A DNA stretch of 64,000 nucleotides from Viridothelium virens (Eukaryota; Ascomycota; Dothideomycetes; Trypetheliales; Trypetheliaceae). The stretch is taken from NCBI GenBank assembly GCA_010094025.1, contig ML991777.1, positions 372,001-436,000 of the forward strand, given 5' to 3'. Positions 1 through 11,810 of this stretch are shown piece after piece. Numbering within the stretch: the stretch's first letter is position 1; the number at the start of each line of letters is the position of its first letter. The position numbers and the translations under genes were made by a program. Under the pieces are notes generated by a model. That model saw only the letters and a program-made list of their open reading frames with translations, searched no databases and was not told the DNA's origin.

Positions 1-514
1 GGAAGCATTAATAGTGGAGGCTTCGGAAATGCCACTGAGGGAGATGAAGACCTGTATTCTTGATCCTGCATGCATAGCGATGGCGTTCGTTAGCGGACTG
101 GCTGCCCATTGTTCCCAATTCTGGCATCCTATTACTGCCACCTTGTAATTAACAAGCAAAAGTTATGAGCTTTCGACCGGAATTTGCTCAAGATTTCTTA
201 TTTGAGCATTACTGAGGTCGCATTATAGAAACAGTCCCAGTATCAACATAGGAAACATTCTTTCGATTTTTCGAAAGTTTGGATATCATCGCTCAAATGA
301 CCAACAAATGAAATCTAAAACTCTTGGGGGTATCAAACTTGAAATTCAAAACACAAACCCGCTGTGGTGGCAATATCGAGAAGCCGCCTCAGAGCAGACA
401 GTCGCCGTCCTCCACACCAAAACCCAATCACCACTCAGACGAAACTCTGCTCACACAAATTTTACCTTTTTTTTTCATCTCATTCCCGCCCCTTCATCAC
501 TCATCCTCCTCCAG
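1..514. other. Left edge, no gene supported
   Basis: An open plus-strand frame without an ATG runs from the window edge to about base 147. It could be the last exon of a gene starting outside the window, but its roughly 48 residues match nothing I recognise. The rest is AT-rich spacer and the 3' flank of the convergent kinesin gene. The small plus-strand frames at 308-778 lie in or against the kinesin 3' end and have no protein-like character. Confidence 0.4.
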
Positions 515-3500
515 CTACTCCTCCACCGGTGTCCTCCTCCCCGACGACCCACTCGTCGGACTCCCAAAATAACTCTGATCGATCTTCAAAATCCACTCAA
601 CCTTATCCCGCTCTGTCCTTGCGGCAAACAGATACGTGTTCCGCTCGGCGTAGACGGCGAAGATGTTCGCGCTCGGCCGCTGCAGCAGCTTGGCGAGCTG
701 CGGCTGGTGGTCGATGCGCGCGTTGCGGAGGTTGATGGCGTTGAGCTCGTCGCCCTCGGGCACGCTGTGAATATGTAGGTACGGCTGGCGCAGCTCCACG
801 TGGCGCCGGGCCCAGCGGGTGCTGTCGGGCGTCGGGGTCAGGAGAGAGCCGGATTTGAGAAGAGAAGGGTTTTTGGGGATGTAGTGCACTTCGGCGATGA
901 GGGTTGGGTTGGTGTTGGAAGTGTAGTCCTGATCGTTGGGGGAAAGGGAGGTGTAGGATGGGGCAAAGGCGGCGCCGTTGGCTGGGGGTTCGAGGTTTTC
1001 TTTGACGAGAATGATTTCGGGGATGTCTTTTTTGGTTTGCCAGAGGCTGAGGGTTCGTCGGAGAAGGGCTTCCTGCCGCGAGTCTAACACAAGGATATCT
1101 GATGTGGAATCGACGGTTGGTTTGACAGGATTTTGGATAGTCAACGCTTTGCTACTGAGGACGCTGCGTGCGGCCTCCATCTCAGAAATTCGTTGACGTC
1201 GTTTACGGCTATTGATAAAGTCGCGGACAAGGGAAATTCCCCGTGGTGCCCAACCGCTGAGCATTTCCTCGCCTTTGACATAGTCATGTTGAGTATTCAT
1301 TCTCCAAAGGTCAATAGCACGTTTTGCAGACGTTGGCTTGATACCAACAGCAAACATGCCAATCGTGGAATGGACGATCCTTGTTGTGTTCAGCAATTGC
1401 CCGAACACAGATTTGGGCCGTAGATATGATCGCGGCCGTATCTGCATAGATATCTTGAGTGTAAATGTCATCTTGTCAGAGAGCTTCTCGCATGTAACAT
1501 CCCAGCTAAGAGAAGCTTGTACCCGATACTTTTCATTTGTGACACGGTCGAGAAGAAGTGAGCTATGCACGCTGGAGTCCCACTGGCCCAGAAGTGTGAC
1601 GTTGCTGGTTCCGTCAGCGTTGTCTGTGACCTGCGGCGGCGAGGTCAGCTTGAGTAAGACATCCGGTAGCGGCGAGCTCATATCTGGGATCCTGCCGTTG
1701 CCATCCACAAGAAGGATCTTCCCAATTCGAAGGTGTGAGATGTCACGCCATTCTAGTGCCTGACCAGAGCTGTGCGTGAGTTTCACCACAATCCTTCTTT
1801 GAAGACCTTGATGTAATTGGTAAGTGCCCTCGTCAAGAGCACTATTTTGGATGACCTCCACAGGCTCGTAGGTACCCTCTTCTCCAATCTCGAGAATCTG
1901 AGCTCTCGCAAAGATGTCATGACGCTCTTCATTGTAAAACTCAGTCTCTGGCAGTCGAGAGTTGGTACGCTTGACGTTCGGTCGTCGTGCAGCATCTCTC
2001 ATATCATCCCAACTTAGGAGTTTGTCCAAGTGCATGCTTGTAACTTTTGCAAAGATAGACACCCGCAGCACAGAATCCCTTGGGCTATCAACAGGCAAAC
2101 TCATGCTATGGACACTTTCAAACCGTACAGGTCCTTCATCGAAGCCATTGATGACCTGGGTGGTAGTAGCACCATTTTCCTCGGATATGCCAGGCATGAA
2201 CAACTGCGCATGCACATTGGTCCCCTCTCTCTCCGGAAATCCGACCATATCGTGCATGACGACATTGAATTTCAACGTGGACGATGGCGCCTCGGCAGAA
2301 GAAGGTTCCAAAGATAGACGAATCACTCCGACCGTATTCGTCGTGAAAGGCGAGAAAACGTCAAGTGTAAAATCCTGAACCCTCGATTCAAACACAGCAG
2401 CTAGAGCCACGTCTGTGTCGCCGATCCGCGTATACTCGGGTAGGCAAGCCTCAGAAAATGGATTTTCCAGTCGAAAGTGTTGAGACAACTCAGGCTTGTC
2501 AAAATACTGGAACATTTGACGCATGTGTCGTACCCGGTGATGCAGCTTGTCCAATGACCACAAGTGGACGACCGAGTGCTTGAAATCAACCAATCGGACA
2601 CCAATACAAGGCTTTGGGCTATGATCTAGGATATCATCGTCTTCTGCGGTAATGCCGGCGAGAACCAAGTCGTAAGAAGATGCAAATGTATGTCCAACGT
2701 CCACAACGGTGAACTGAAACACGACATGCTTGTCCATTTGCTGACTCATGACCTGCGCCTCTTTCAGCGTGGACGCATGCTGTAGAATAGCCTCAGCCAT
2801 TGCTACATATCGGCGTGATCTCCAGTGACGAAAGGCCTTGGCAGCCTTCTCAAGCGGTTGGTCATGAGTCTCCACGTGAGTACCATTCGTCATCGGCTTG
2901 ACCGGTGTTGGTGGTTGGAGAAGCTCGTTGATTTTACGCTCGAACTCCTCTTTCTGCTCTTGGAGTTGCCTTTCCATGTCCTCTCTCACAGCTGCTAAGC
3001 TTTGCTCCATACGTGCCTTTTCTTCCCTGATCTCTTCAATCTCCATATTTGACTCTTCAGCGGTCTTAAGCTTAGCTTGATATTCTTCTTTTTGTTTCTC
3101 CAGTTGATGTTGCATGTCCTCGCGCACAAGTTTGATTCTCTCATCCTCTTCACCATGTTGTGGAGTCGAGGGAATTGTGATGGCTGTGTCGAGAGAGAAA
3201 TTGTCCAGTGTACCATTGGAGAGATATTTGTCCCGTTGTGGATGGGAAGAGACTGAATCCGTGTCGTCTTCATGCTCAAGCATCCGACTTTCCGGTCGGC
3301 CTTTCCGCCAAGCCCTGACTTTCTGAAGATCATCAAACAGGCCATCTAGTTCGTCATCTGTGAGGTTCGAGATCTTCTGATCACCGCCAAGTACAGCAGA
3401 GACTGCTTCTCGGCGCGCAAAGCTCCAATCAGAATCTCGTCCACCCCGAGTAATCGGGGCGGGTGATTGACTCCGCGGAGTTTCTTCCGCAAGCTCGGCC

Positions 3501-5479
3501 TCTGAGTCTGGCCTGCTGAGGCTACTGTGCGATCTTTCATGACCCGAAGGACGTGGCGAGGGGGAGTCAAGCTGGGCGACTGTCACTGAGTGCCGCAATA
3601 GACTTCCCTGTTCCGCCCTTTCTTGACGCGCTTCTTGTGGATGATTGAAACGGAATATATGGAAATCACCAAGGATGACTCTATACCCACTCCTGAGTCG
3701 CTTGGGTTGTTCTATGCGGACGCCATTTACCATGACAGCGGCATTGTCCTTTGGTACAACAGTGACAGTCCCATCCACGTTTTCGAACGTGCAGTGATCT
3801 TGCAATATTTTTGATCCATTGAGTCGAATTTCTGCATTTGTGGCAGCCTCATCGTTTCCGACCGTAGTAGTTCCTGGCTTCAGGTTATATACCAGGCATT
3901 CTGCTAGCAGTGGATCGTCGCTTAAGTTGACAAGATGAGGCATCTTCTTCGGAGTTGACATTCCGACAAAGCCTTTCTCAATGCTGATGCCGAGTTCCTC
4001 CAAGGCCGCTTCACGTTCCTTGTGGATCTGTTCCGTCTTCGTAAGTTTCTCTTCCCAAGTCTGGTTCAGGTCCTGGTAAAGCTTCTCGGACTGATCCAAT
4101 TGCTCTGCGATCTCAGCCTTGGAGACTTTCTTTACGGTGCCGTCGGACTGAGTGATGGAGACCATTTGTTTCTCCAATGGCGTATCGGGTGCATATTGCT
4201 CTTCTGCTGGGGCGCCCGCACCTCCAGCCCCTCCAACACTCACGCCGCCACCCAGTTTGGAACGAAGCTGAGCAAGTTCCTCTTTCAATTCTCGAATCAT
4301 GCGTGCGTTGGGATCTTCGTTGACAACGGCATGATTCTTGATACGCTTTGCCGAATCTGCATAACGAAGCGTGGATAACGTCTCCTCGAAGTTGATATCA
4401 GCCGGAGAAATGGCTGCTATCATAGCAGTCAGACTGTTGCCACCTAATGAATCTTTCAGAAGCCAGGTCAGAACGGAATCTCGGTAGGGAACAAGATTTG
4501 CTGCGTTTTTCTTGGCTTTTCCGGAAGACATATCAGCCAGCGCTGCAATCACGCGGCCTAACGTTGATAGAGACCTGTTAATCTCGGCGCCTTCCTTGAG
4601 ACGCGCTCCTGTAGCCCCTGTCGACGTTGCACGCTCGGAACCGGCAAGGTCTACGAGGCTGATTTTTGCAACCTTTTCGGTGTCCATCTTCGTCTCGACG
4701 TCGTGTCGCTTTTGTGTGAGGGTCAGTGTGAAGACAGCATGCGATCGACTCGACGTTTCGTTCATGTTTGTGGCAGCCACGGTGCGAGCCTTGTTTCCCT
4801 CATCCATCAGATTCTCAATTTCCTGGAAGGATCGTACGACTAGTTTGGCCAGGTCCTCCACGTAAGGCCCAGTGGAAGGATGCTCTCGAACTTTTAGATT
4901 TCCTTTTGTGGCTGGATTGAGTAGATCTCGAACACGCTCGTTGTAGATTTCCAGATACGACACCTCGACAGTACAGGTCAAATTCTTATCATTTTTTGTA
5001 ATATCCTCGATCCGTTCATACATGTTCTGACAGATCTTTGGGATAACGCCCGCCTCTTCACCATAGCCCATCATAGAGTAGGACTTTCCGGATCCAGTCT
5101 GGCCATAGGCGAAGATACAATTGTTATAGCCCTGAAAAGCATTATCGAGCAAAGGCATACCAAGATCACCGAATAGATTTTCTTGCCCGGCGAAGTGCGC
5201 GTCGCCACGATCGAAAGACCAATAGCTCCTGTCAAAAGCAAATGTCTTAGCTCCATCGAGAGCGGCCTTGACACCTTTTGACTTTGGATCGGCTGATGTA
5301 GGAGGTGTGAGGACGGTTTGCGAATCTTTCATCTGGACAATGCATTTTGCTCCTCTATCACGTTCTATACTGTCCGTTAGATAATAGTAACACGCTCAAA
5401 CGGGAAAGAGCATACCTCTAGCATTGAAAGGTCTCACCCTCACCACCACCTTAATATTTCCACCCCCGACCGAGGCCAT
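515..5479 (-). CDS. uncA: Kinesin-3 family motor (Unc104/KIF1A, UncA-like)
   Basis: Plus-end-directed microtubule motor that carries vesicles and early endosomes in hyphae. Two coding exons, 5479-5416 and 5364-515, are split by a 51-bp intron and give 1637 aa. The first exon supplies the N-terminal strand of the motor fold (IKVVVRVRPFNARE), which is missing if translation is started inside exon 2. Domains in order: motor about 1-360, with P-loop GQTGSGKS near 109-116, switch I NETSSRSH and switch II DLAGSER; neck coiled coil; FHA about 500-600; acidic coiled coil; KIF1B and DUF3694-type stalk; C-terminal PH domain about 1530-1620 that binds membrane lipid. This order and length are typical of fungal kinesin-3. 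It shares a 368-bp promoter region with TRM5. The uncA name follows Aspergillus usage and is by family, not proven orthology. Confidence 0.96.
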
Positions 5480-5847
5480 CTTGGCTCAAGCGGACTGGAC
5501 CAGTCAGCGCGGATATTGCGCCTGAATATTGGACCAGATGGATGGAGCGGGTAGTGAGAGAAGAGCGGACGCCATGCAGCAAAAGATCAGGTCCAAGAGT
5601 GTCACAGTGAGCAAAAACGCAACACAGCCAACAGCGTGCTGCGCGGTGTTGACAGACACGCAGACAATCCGGCTGGTCCCTGCAGCTTCCCGCATGCCGA
5701 ACGGCCTGAGGTCATCCCGTGATTTCGCGTGCAGCAGGGGACCGTGACATACACACCACCAAACCGTTCACTCAGATCATGATTCAGGACGACAAGGGAG
5801 TCTTACGAGCATGAACCATCGTCGCGACGACATCCGAGTCGCAGAGC
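5480..5847. promoter_or_regulatory. Divergent promoter region, kinesin-3 / TRM5
   Basis: A 368-bp spacer lies between the two start codons and must hold both 5' UTRs and core promoters. I see no convincing TATA box or distinctive operator. Confidence 0.5.
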
Positions 5848-7452
5848 ATGGCGGACGATGCTGAAAGCTTGGACAAAATGTTTCGACCGCCTATCAACCG
5901 TGCAATGCGCTCTCTTGACAGAGCTTTCTTCCACAAACGAATACCGATATGCGCCGCGCGAGTCTTGGATAACAAGACAATATCAAAATGTCTTTCAGAT
6001 CTGCAAGCGAGTCGAGACATTCTTAAGCTGGACAGAATTGCGAATGTGCGCCCCGACCCAGTGGAAGGCAGTCCTGGACGAAGGTGCCTACTCCTAAAAC
6101 CCGAAATTCAAGAGCAAGGTGAGCTTTTCGACAAGACCTTGCCTCGGCCTGTATAGTTCACCTACTAAATGGAGTAGGCAGACTCGTCAACTTGGAGCTC
6201 AAAGCTTCGTGAGCTTGTTCAGGCTCGGCAACTAAATATAATACCTTATGAGTTACATCTAGACTACAGCTATTGGACTTACCGTACGGCTTACATCAGC
6301 TTCGATAACAAGGGACCTACTGACATCGTGCAGACGATATAATAAGTTCAATTTTGCCAAGGTATGAGACAGATGAGATCCCTTCAGGATTTTCAACAGT
6401 GGGCCACGTTGGTACGCTTTGTCGCGTTCAGAAACAATGAACTATGAGCACTCACTGATTTCTGCAAAGTACATCTGAACCTGCGAGAGCCATACCTGCC
6501 ATACAAGCATTTGATTGCGGAAGTGATTAGGGATAAGAATAGTGGTATCAAGACTGTGATCAACAAACTTGATGATGTAGGTGAAGAGAATGAATATCGC
6601 ACTTTCCGATACGAAGTGCTTGTTGGGAACGATGATTTGAACGTGGAAGTCAGGGAAGAAGACTGCGTGTTTCGTTTCGATTATTCAAAGGTCTATTGGA
6701 ATCCCAGACTCAATACTGAACATCGCAGACTCATAGAGAAGTTTCAAGAGGGCGAGGCAGTCTGCGATGTTATGGCCGGCATCGGTCCTTTTGCGGTTCC
6801 GGCAGGGAAGAAACATGTTTTTGTGAAAGCAAACGACTTGAATCCGGATGGCTACAAATACTTGGCAGATGCCATCGTACGCAACAAGGTTCGTAGAGAT
6901 TCCAAATGAGTGATCACGAGTCAGGAATTGATCGAATAGGTTAATGAATTTGTTGAACCGTTCAATGACGATGGTCATGACTTCATCAAGACAGCGACAG
7001 CTCGTCTTCTACAGTCGGATCGTCATGTTGAGCTGATTACAGCGCCTGCGAAGGTGAAGACAACGACACCAAACGAAGGCAAGGAAGCACCAGCAACGAA
7101 GCGGCTCTATCAGCCGAAGATTTTTGACCACTTTGTCATGAATCTGCCCGCGAGCGCCATAACTTTTCTGCCTTCATTTGTGGGGCTGTACTCTGGACAG
7201 TCTCATTTATTCCAGCCATATACCGAGACACTCTTGCCAATGATACATGTATATTGCTTCAGCACCAAGAGCGACGACAACTTGGAAGAGAAGATCAAGA
7301 TCTGCAATGAAATTTCGCAGCAGCTGAAGTACGAGATCAGGCCTGATGCTCCAGAAATGGAGATATACGATGTACGAGATGTTGCACCAAATAAGAGAAT
7401 GTTTTGTGCGAGCTTCAGATTACCAGTCGCGGTAGCATTTAGAGCGAAGTAG
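5848..7452 (+). CDS. trm5: tRNA (guanine-37-N1)-methyltransferase Trm5
   Basis: Methylates G37 next to the anticodon using SAM, which prevents frameshifting; it acts in the cytoplasm and mitochondria. Five exons: 5848-6118, 6182-6283, 6334-6411, 6470-6888, 6940-7452, giving 460 aa. All introns are 50-63 bp and GT-AG. Family signatures: N-terminal [32 protein letters not shown] assembled across the exon 2-3 junction, [18 protein letters not shown] across the exon 3-4 junction, SAM motif [15 protein letters not shown] near residue 250, and the catalytic-pocket [11 protein letters not shown] near 355. The intermediate small exons contain no long open frame, so an ORF-only view would show three broken pieces. 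The gene appears intact. A MITE begins 38 bp after the stop. Confidence 0.95.
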
Positions 7453-7489
7453 ACTTAGGTTCTCTTAAGAATTTAATGTACAATAGGTA

Positions 7490-7672
7490 CCTTACGGCGG
7501 CTGGAGGCTTCCTCAACTGGTAATTAATACAATGTTACCTCGGTTTCATTGTTATAATAACTATGTTAGCCCATGTTAAGGCGGTGTTAACATGGACCAA
7601 CAAGGTTGTAACAGTAAAGTCGAAATAACGTTGTATGAATTACCAGTTGAGGAATCCCCCAGCCGCCGTAAG
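7490..7672. mobile_element. Palindromic MITE, copy 1
   Basis: A 183-bp element starting CCTTACGGCGGCTGG and ending with the near-reverse-complement CAGCCGCCGTAAG. The inverted repeat continues through almost the whole element (arms about 88 bp), so it is a full-length imperfect palindrome with no coding capacity. Left flank is TA; the right flank is degenerate. Same family as the copies at 11184, 20280 and 32232. Confidence 0.85.
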
Positions 7673-8098
7673 AGTCATCCCCGTCCCTATCGTACTCATA
7701 TTTGGTAATTGGACGATGCTGAACCAAAAGTCGTCTCTGAGAAGCGCGTTCTTTGCTTTCCTTTACGATCAATAGAAACGGAACGTAACAAAGGCTACAG
7801 ATTAAGCAGGATACCTTCCTAATTAAGGATCTTGTACGAATTGATGCAATTGACCTCTTTGCTGAAATGTCTCCATAAAAAAGCATGATCCTTATCTTAG
7901 CGTTGATGAGCTTTATCGAATATTTCCGTGGACAGACGACCGCAGTCACTCCCCGCCAATAACTGCCCCTATCAGACAATTACGAAGAGGATCTCGTTAC
8001 CGAAACTCGGTCTTAATAAGACTGATGCTTTTCGAAGTCATGCTTCGCCGATATTGTCTCATAAGCTTGAGAGTTATCTTCTTGCTCCAGCAACCACC
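7673..8098. other. Spacer between MITE copy 1 and the SDR gene
   Basis: AT-rich spacer of about 430 bp. I find no exon, RNA gene or repeat I can support. It should contain the promoter of the SDR gene; the start codon sits in a strong CCACC context. Confidence 0.4.
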
Positions 8099-9242
8099 AT
8101 GACGACGGCCAGCAACGGGCATGATCATAACGGAATCTCTGATTCCGACCACTTTTCACCTTATCGTTCTGACGGCAAACTTGTAGGATGGAGCGCTGAA
8201 TGCCGGGCAGACCAAATGCTAATGAAGACTAGTATGGCTTTGTGTGTGTCGTGACTGGTGCTACTCAACCAATTGGAAAAGCAATCACGCATGAGCTCGC
8301 AGGCATGTAATAGCGCACAGCTTCGAAAGGTCGACATTGTCGCTAACAGGTGTAACTATAGCCCATGGAGCAGCTTGTATCTACGGTATGAGCCATCATG
8401 ACTCCTAGCAAGCTGAATAACCACGGCTCTTGAAGCACTTTCCTAAATGTTCGTATCAGTCTAGGCTAACCTGTCATCGCTATGCAGCATGTACGAGCAC
8501 ACCAGGCGAAGACTACCAACAACTTGCCGACGAGATCAATAAGCTCCATCCAAACACTAAAATCATCGGCTACCCCTACAAACTCACAGCTGAAGAAGAT
8601 ACCCTCGGCCTAGTCGATGACGTTCTGAATGCCTGGGGCCGCCTCGATGTCTGGGTTACATCTTCAGGCCTACTGGGACCGCCTTCGATTGCTGATACCA
8701 GTCCCGCAGACCTGATGAAATGCTTCGAGGCGAACAGTATGGCTCCCTTCTTCGCTCTCAAGTACGCACCGCCTGCGATGGCCAAGACGACATCCAAGGG
8801 CAGTTACCCGAATGCCGCCCCAAAGGATCAAAAATATGGCAGTATAGTGGTGGTTAGTAGTGTGGCGAGCACATACGGAGGATGCTGGGGTCCTTGCTTC
8901 ACCATGAGTTCGCATGCGGCCCTGGGGGTGGTAAGGGCAGGGGTGGCCGTATTGAAGGGCACTGGAGTCAGGATCAACTGCATAAGTCCGGGACAGATCG
9001 ATATCGGAGTTGACTTGAAGGGGTTTGACATGAGAGGGATGAATAGTCAGTTGCCTCCGAGTACTTTACAGGAAGAAGAGGCGCAGAAGAAGCACATTGG
9101 ACTGGAGAGAGCGGGTCTGGCCCAAGAAGTAGGCAGAGTGGCGGGCTTCTTAGCCAGTGGATTCAGCAGCTATATCACGGGTGCCAATCTTGTAGTTGAC
9201 GGAGGTGCTTCGACTATGAATCCGATGACCTTGCCGATTTAG
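8099..9242 (+). CDS. Short-chain dehydrogenase/reductase-like protein, atypical active site
   Basis: NAD(P)-binding Rossmann protein. Four exons: 8099-8182, 8233-8302, 8362-8385, 8488-9242, giving 310 aa. The second intron (8303-8361) uses a GC donor (CAG then GCATGT); reading it this way gives the SDR-like HELAAHGAACIYAC, whereas a GT donor 3 bases downstream gives unrelated residues. Exon 3 is only 24 nt. Cofactor motif TGATQPIG is at 36-43. GRLDVWVTSSG stands where NNAG-type motifs occur, then VVSSVAS, and ISPGQIDIGVDL and VVDGG near the C terminus. The usual YxxxK active site is not visible: the aligned stretch at 196-205 reads CFTMSSHAAL, with Thr198 and His202 in the Tyr and Lys places. 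Substrate unknown. It lies 353 bp upstream of the questin-oxidase-like gene on the same strand. Confidence 0.88.
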
Positions 9243-9595
9243 CAGTCTGAGTCCTGGGTTTGTCCTTGAAAATTCGATAAACCTTATTAGCGGTGTCTTC
9301 ATCCATACGCCTGCTTCGTCGATCGCATTTCACAAGCTCTGAGTCGTGGAGACTTCCGGAGTACAGGAGTACAGGAGTGCAATGGAAGTAATGAACGGGG
9401 AGGTAGGTATTGTACGGGCGTTCGGAAAGTAGCGTACTGCACCCCGCAATGGTCCCACTTACAGGGTCGCCCTGCAGTTTCCACATAAAAGCCTACATCT
9501 AAGAGGATGATGCTTGCGTGACCCATTGTCAGTTTCCGTGATTTCTGACATGAGAAGACCACTGAAGTTTTGACTGAACGATCAGTTTTCGAAGC
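9243..9595. other. Intergenic spacer, SDR / questin-oxidase-like gene
   Basis: 353 bp with no gene that I can support. It holds a short GGAGTACAGGAGTACAGGAG direct repeat near 9358 and presumably the promoter of the downstream gene. Confidence 0.4.
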
Positions 9596-11083
9596 ATGTT
9601 CGCGTCCTTCTCCATTCCTTTCGGTCTCCCGAAAATTTGGGTTGGTGGCAACAGAGGTCGAGGCATCAACATACCCTCAGTGGAAATCCACAGTGTAGAG
9701 ACAGCAGCAGACAAACGTGCCAGGAGTCTGAAGCACCTGCTGAAGGCTAACCATACTAACCATTCCATTATCTACCACAATCTCAGGTTTCATAATCATG
9801 CACCCCACGTAAGTTCATACGAGCCAGAGATTCTGTCTGCTCCTCTTGGTTAATGCCAGATGAAGATTCTCGGCTCAGCATACATACTGGGAGCTTCACC
9901 GGAGCAACTGAATACTATCTACGACACAGAATCCAAAGTACTGGAGCCATGGCACGACTCTCCTGGAGAAATCATCAACGAAGATTGGAGGGACTTTCTT
10001 GGCCAGAGAGAGTGGGTCTTCTACACGGACTTGTTTGTGAGCTAGAATCAGATGTTGATCGTAAGTAGCTATCAACGCGCGTATATCGACTTCTTCGAGG
10101 ATCAGCTGGTGCAGAAAGGGTACGACTGGAAGCGGCTGGTCGAGGATTTTCTCTTCCAAGGCAAGGAGCCTTTAATCAACAACGTCATCGGAGGCCGTAA
10201 GCAGTGCTCTCTCCTCTCGACATCTTTCTTGAGGCTAACGAGTCGCGAGTTGCCCATCCGCTCATCCATCTGGGTTATGGCTACGAGCTGAAGTCCGGAA
10301 CAGTGGCCATTGAAGCCCTTGCATTAACAAGCTGCTTCTACGATTTCCAGCATAAATACTTAGACGACCCAAGTTATACGAGACGTGCAAGCTACTCCAC
10401 GACATCAGTTCTGGAGGCGCTCGATAGGATAGCTGCTGACCAGCGTTTTGACGGAGTATTCGAGGAGCAGGGTAGTACGGAGCCTGATCCGTTGTTTGAA
10501 AAGAAAGAGGACATCGTGCTCGATCATTGGAACGCTTGGCGCATCGAGAAGCCCGAGAAGCAGTTCGAAGAATCACAAAGAGCGGCTGTTGCTCTGCTGG
10601 TTGCAACCGATCAACGGGATTCCAAGTATGACTTCTTCCTCGTACACGTGCTCACAAGCTCGCATGCCATTCGAATCCTACTACCGCTCATTCCAGCAAA
10701 GTATCACCTTTCTCTTGTTCGACAATGGTGGCTTTTTGCAATTTCAGTATATGTGCAACAGTTGCGGTTGCCGATCCAGCTAGAGAGAATTGAGAATTAC
10801 AATCTAAACGGACGAGACTGGAAGTTTGTGGATGACCAAGCAATCAATTCGAAGTGGGCTACTGATGCCCACTTTGTGAAAGGTGAGTAACATGTCTGGA
10901 TTCCGGCGGGAGTAAACATTTGGAACTGACATCAGGACGATAGGACTTCGTGCTATGAAAGAAGCAGCAAAGACATGGGGTGATGATACAAATTTCTATT
11001 TGAAAGCAGCTGTAAAGTTTGCTGATGAGTTTGATGACTGGGGAGGTTTCGGAGCAGTAAGCTTCCAGGAAATGAAGGCATAA
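9596..11083 (+). CDS. Questin oxidase-like protein (DUF4243 / AflY-HypX family)
   Basis: Member of the family of Baeyer-Villiger-type ring-cleaving oxidases acting on anthraquinones and related polyketides. Five exons: 9596-9808, 9860-10011, 10069-10196, 10250-10882, 10944-11083, giving 421 aa; introns 51-61 bp. Family signature HPLIHLGYGYELKSG at about 167-181, preceded by YILGASPEQLNTIYD and, across spliced junctions, FLGQRDYQRAYIDFFEDQL. The C-terminal half has the expected helical His/Trp-rich pattern (HVLTSSHAIR). Exon 2 ends at 10011 rather than reading on, because only this choice restores the conserved RDYQRAY segment. Homologues often sit in polyketide clusters, but no synthase is visible here, so the substrate is unknown. 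A MITE begins 100 bp after the stop. Confidence 0.88.
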
Positions 11084-11183
11084 CGAGATCAAGCAGATGT
11101 ACGAAGTACTATTTTAGCATATTTGTCTTGGCCGGCATTGACCAGATGATTTTATCCGCAGTGTATAACGGATGTATTATGTA
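11084..11183. other. 3' flank of questin-oxidase-like gene
   Basis: A 100-bp spacer up to MITE copy 2; no gene. Confidence 0.4.
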
Positions 11184-11364
11184 CCTTACGGCAGCCGGGG
11201 GGCTCCTCAACTGGTGATTAATACAATGTTATTTTGACTTTACTGTTTTGACCTTGTTGGTCCAAGTTAACACCGCCTCAACATGGGCCAACATGGTCAT
11301 AACAGTTAAACTGAGGTAACATTGTATTAAATACCAGTTGAGGAACCCCCCAGCCGCCGTAAGG
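11184..11364. mobile_element. Palindromic MITE, copy 2
   Basis: A 181-bp copy of the same family, and the best preserved. Both ends (CCTTACGG and CCGTAAGG) are flanked by TA, consistent with a TA target-site duplication as in Tc1/mariner-type elements. The two arms pair over nearly their full length. No coding capacity. Confidence 0.87.
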
Positions 11365-11810
11365 TAGTTCTCTACCCCTTGATATGGCTCTTTTTGTCTC
11401 TTTATTCCTTTTATTTCCCCATGATAAGCTGGTGTAGCCATGTGCGTCACTCATCCAGGCAAGGAATCAGGTTTGCGATTGAAGCGTGCCACTACTGTCG
11501 TCCGAGAGTCTTACCGCCCACGTTGCCGTTCCACATGTGAGAAGCCAGGTCGCCGGTGCGGTCGCATCCGTGGCACCCTTGAAGCGAAGTGCAAGAAAGA
11601 CGACCGAAAATTGCGAACATGATTAGTAACCGCATCGAGGAAGCGGCTATTCACGCCGAGTCTGCACTCGAATAGCTTTTAGAGTGATATCTTCGCGACG
11701 GCTCAAACTACAGGCTGCATTGGGCATGGTGGGTTTGGTGACTAACGGAGAAATCTCCATTAATAAGGTCAGCCATCAGCGGTGATAAGTCACAGTCACG
11801 ACCAGCACGC
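11365..11810. other. Spacer after MITE copy 2
   Basis: About 450 bp with only weak, Arg/Cys-rich short frames near 11440-11622. They contain an ACHYCR-like snippet in one frame, but no consistent Zn2Cys6 domain. No gene supported. Confidence 0.4.

Noticed and set aside
308-778. Several overlapping plus-strand frames near the left end
   Set aside because: They run antisense to or against the 3' end of the kinesin gene, overlap in different phases and have no protein-like pattern.
11440-11622. Possible Zn2Cys6 transcription-factor remnant
   Set aside because: One frame shows ACHYCR, but the other cysteines lie in another frame and the spacing does not fit a binuclear cluster.
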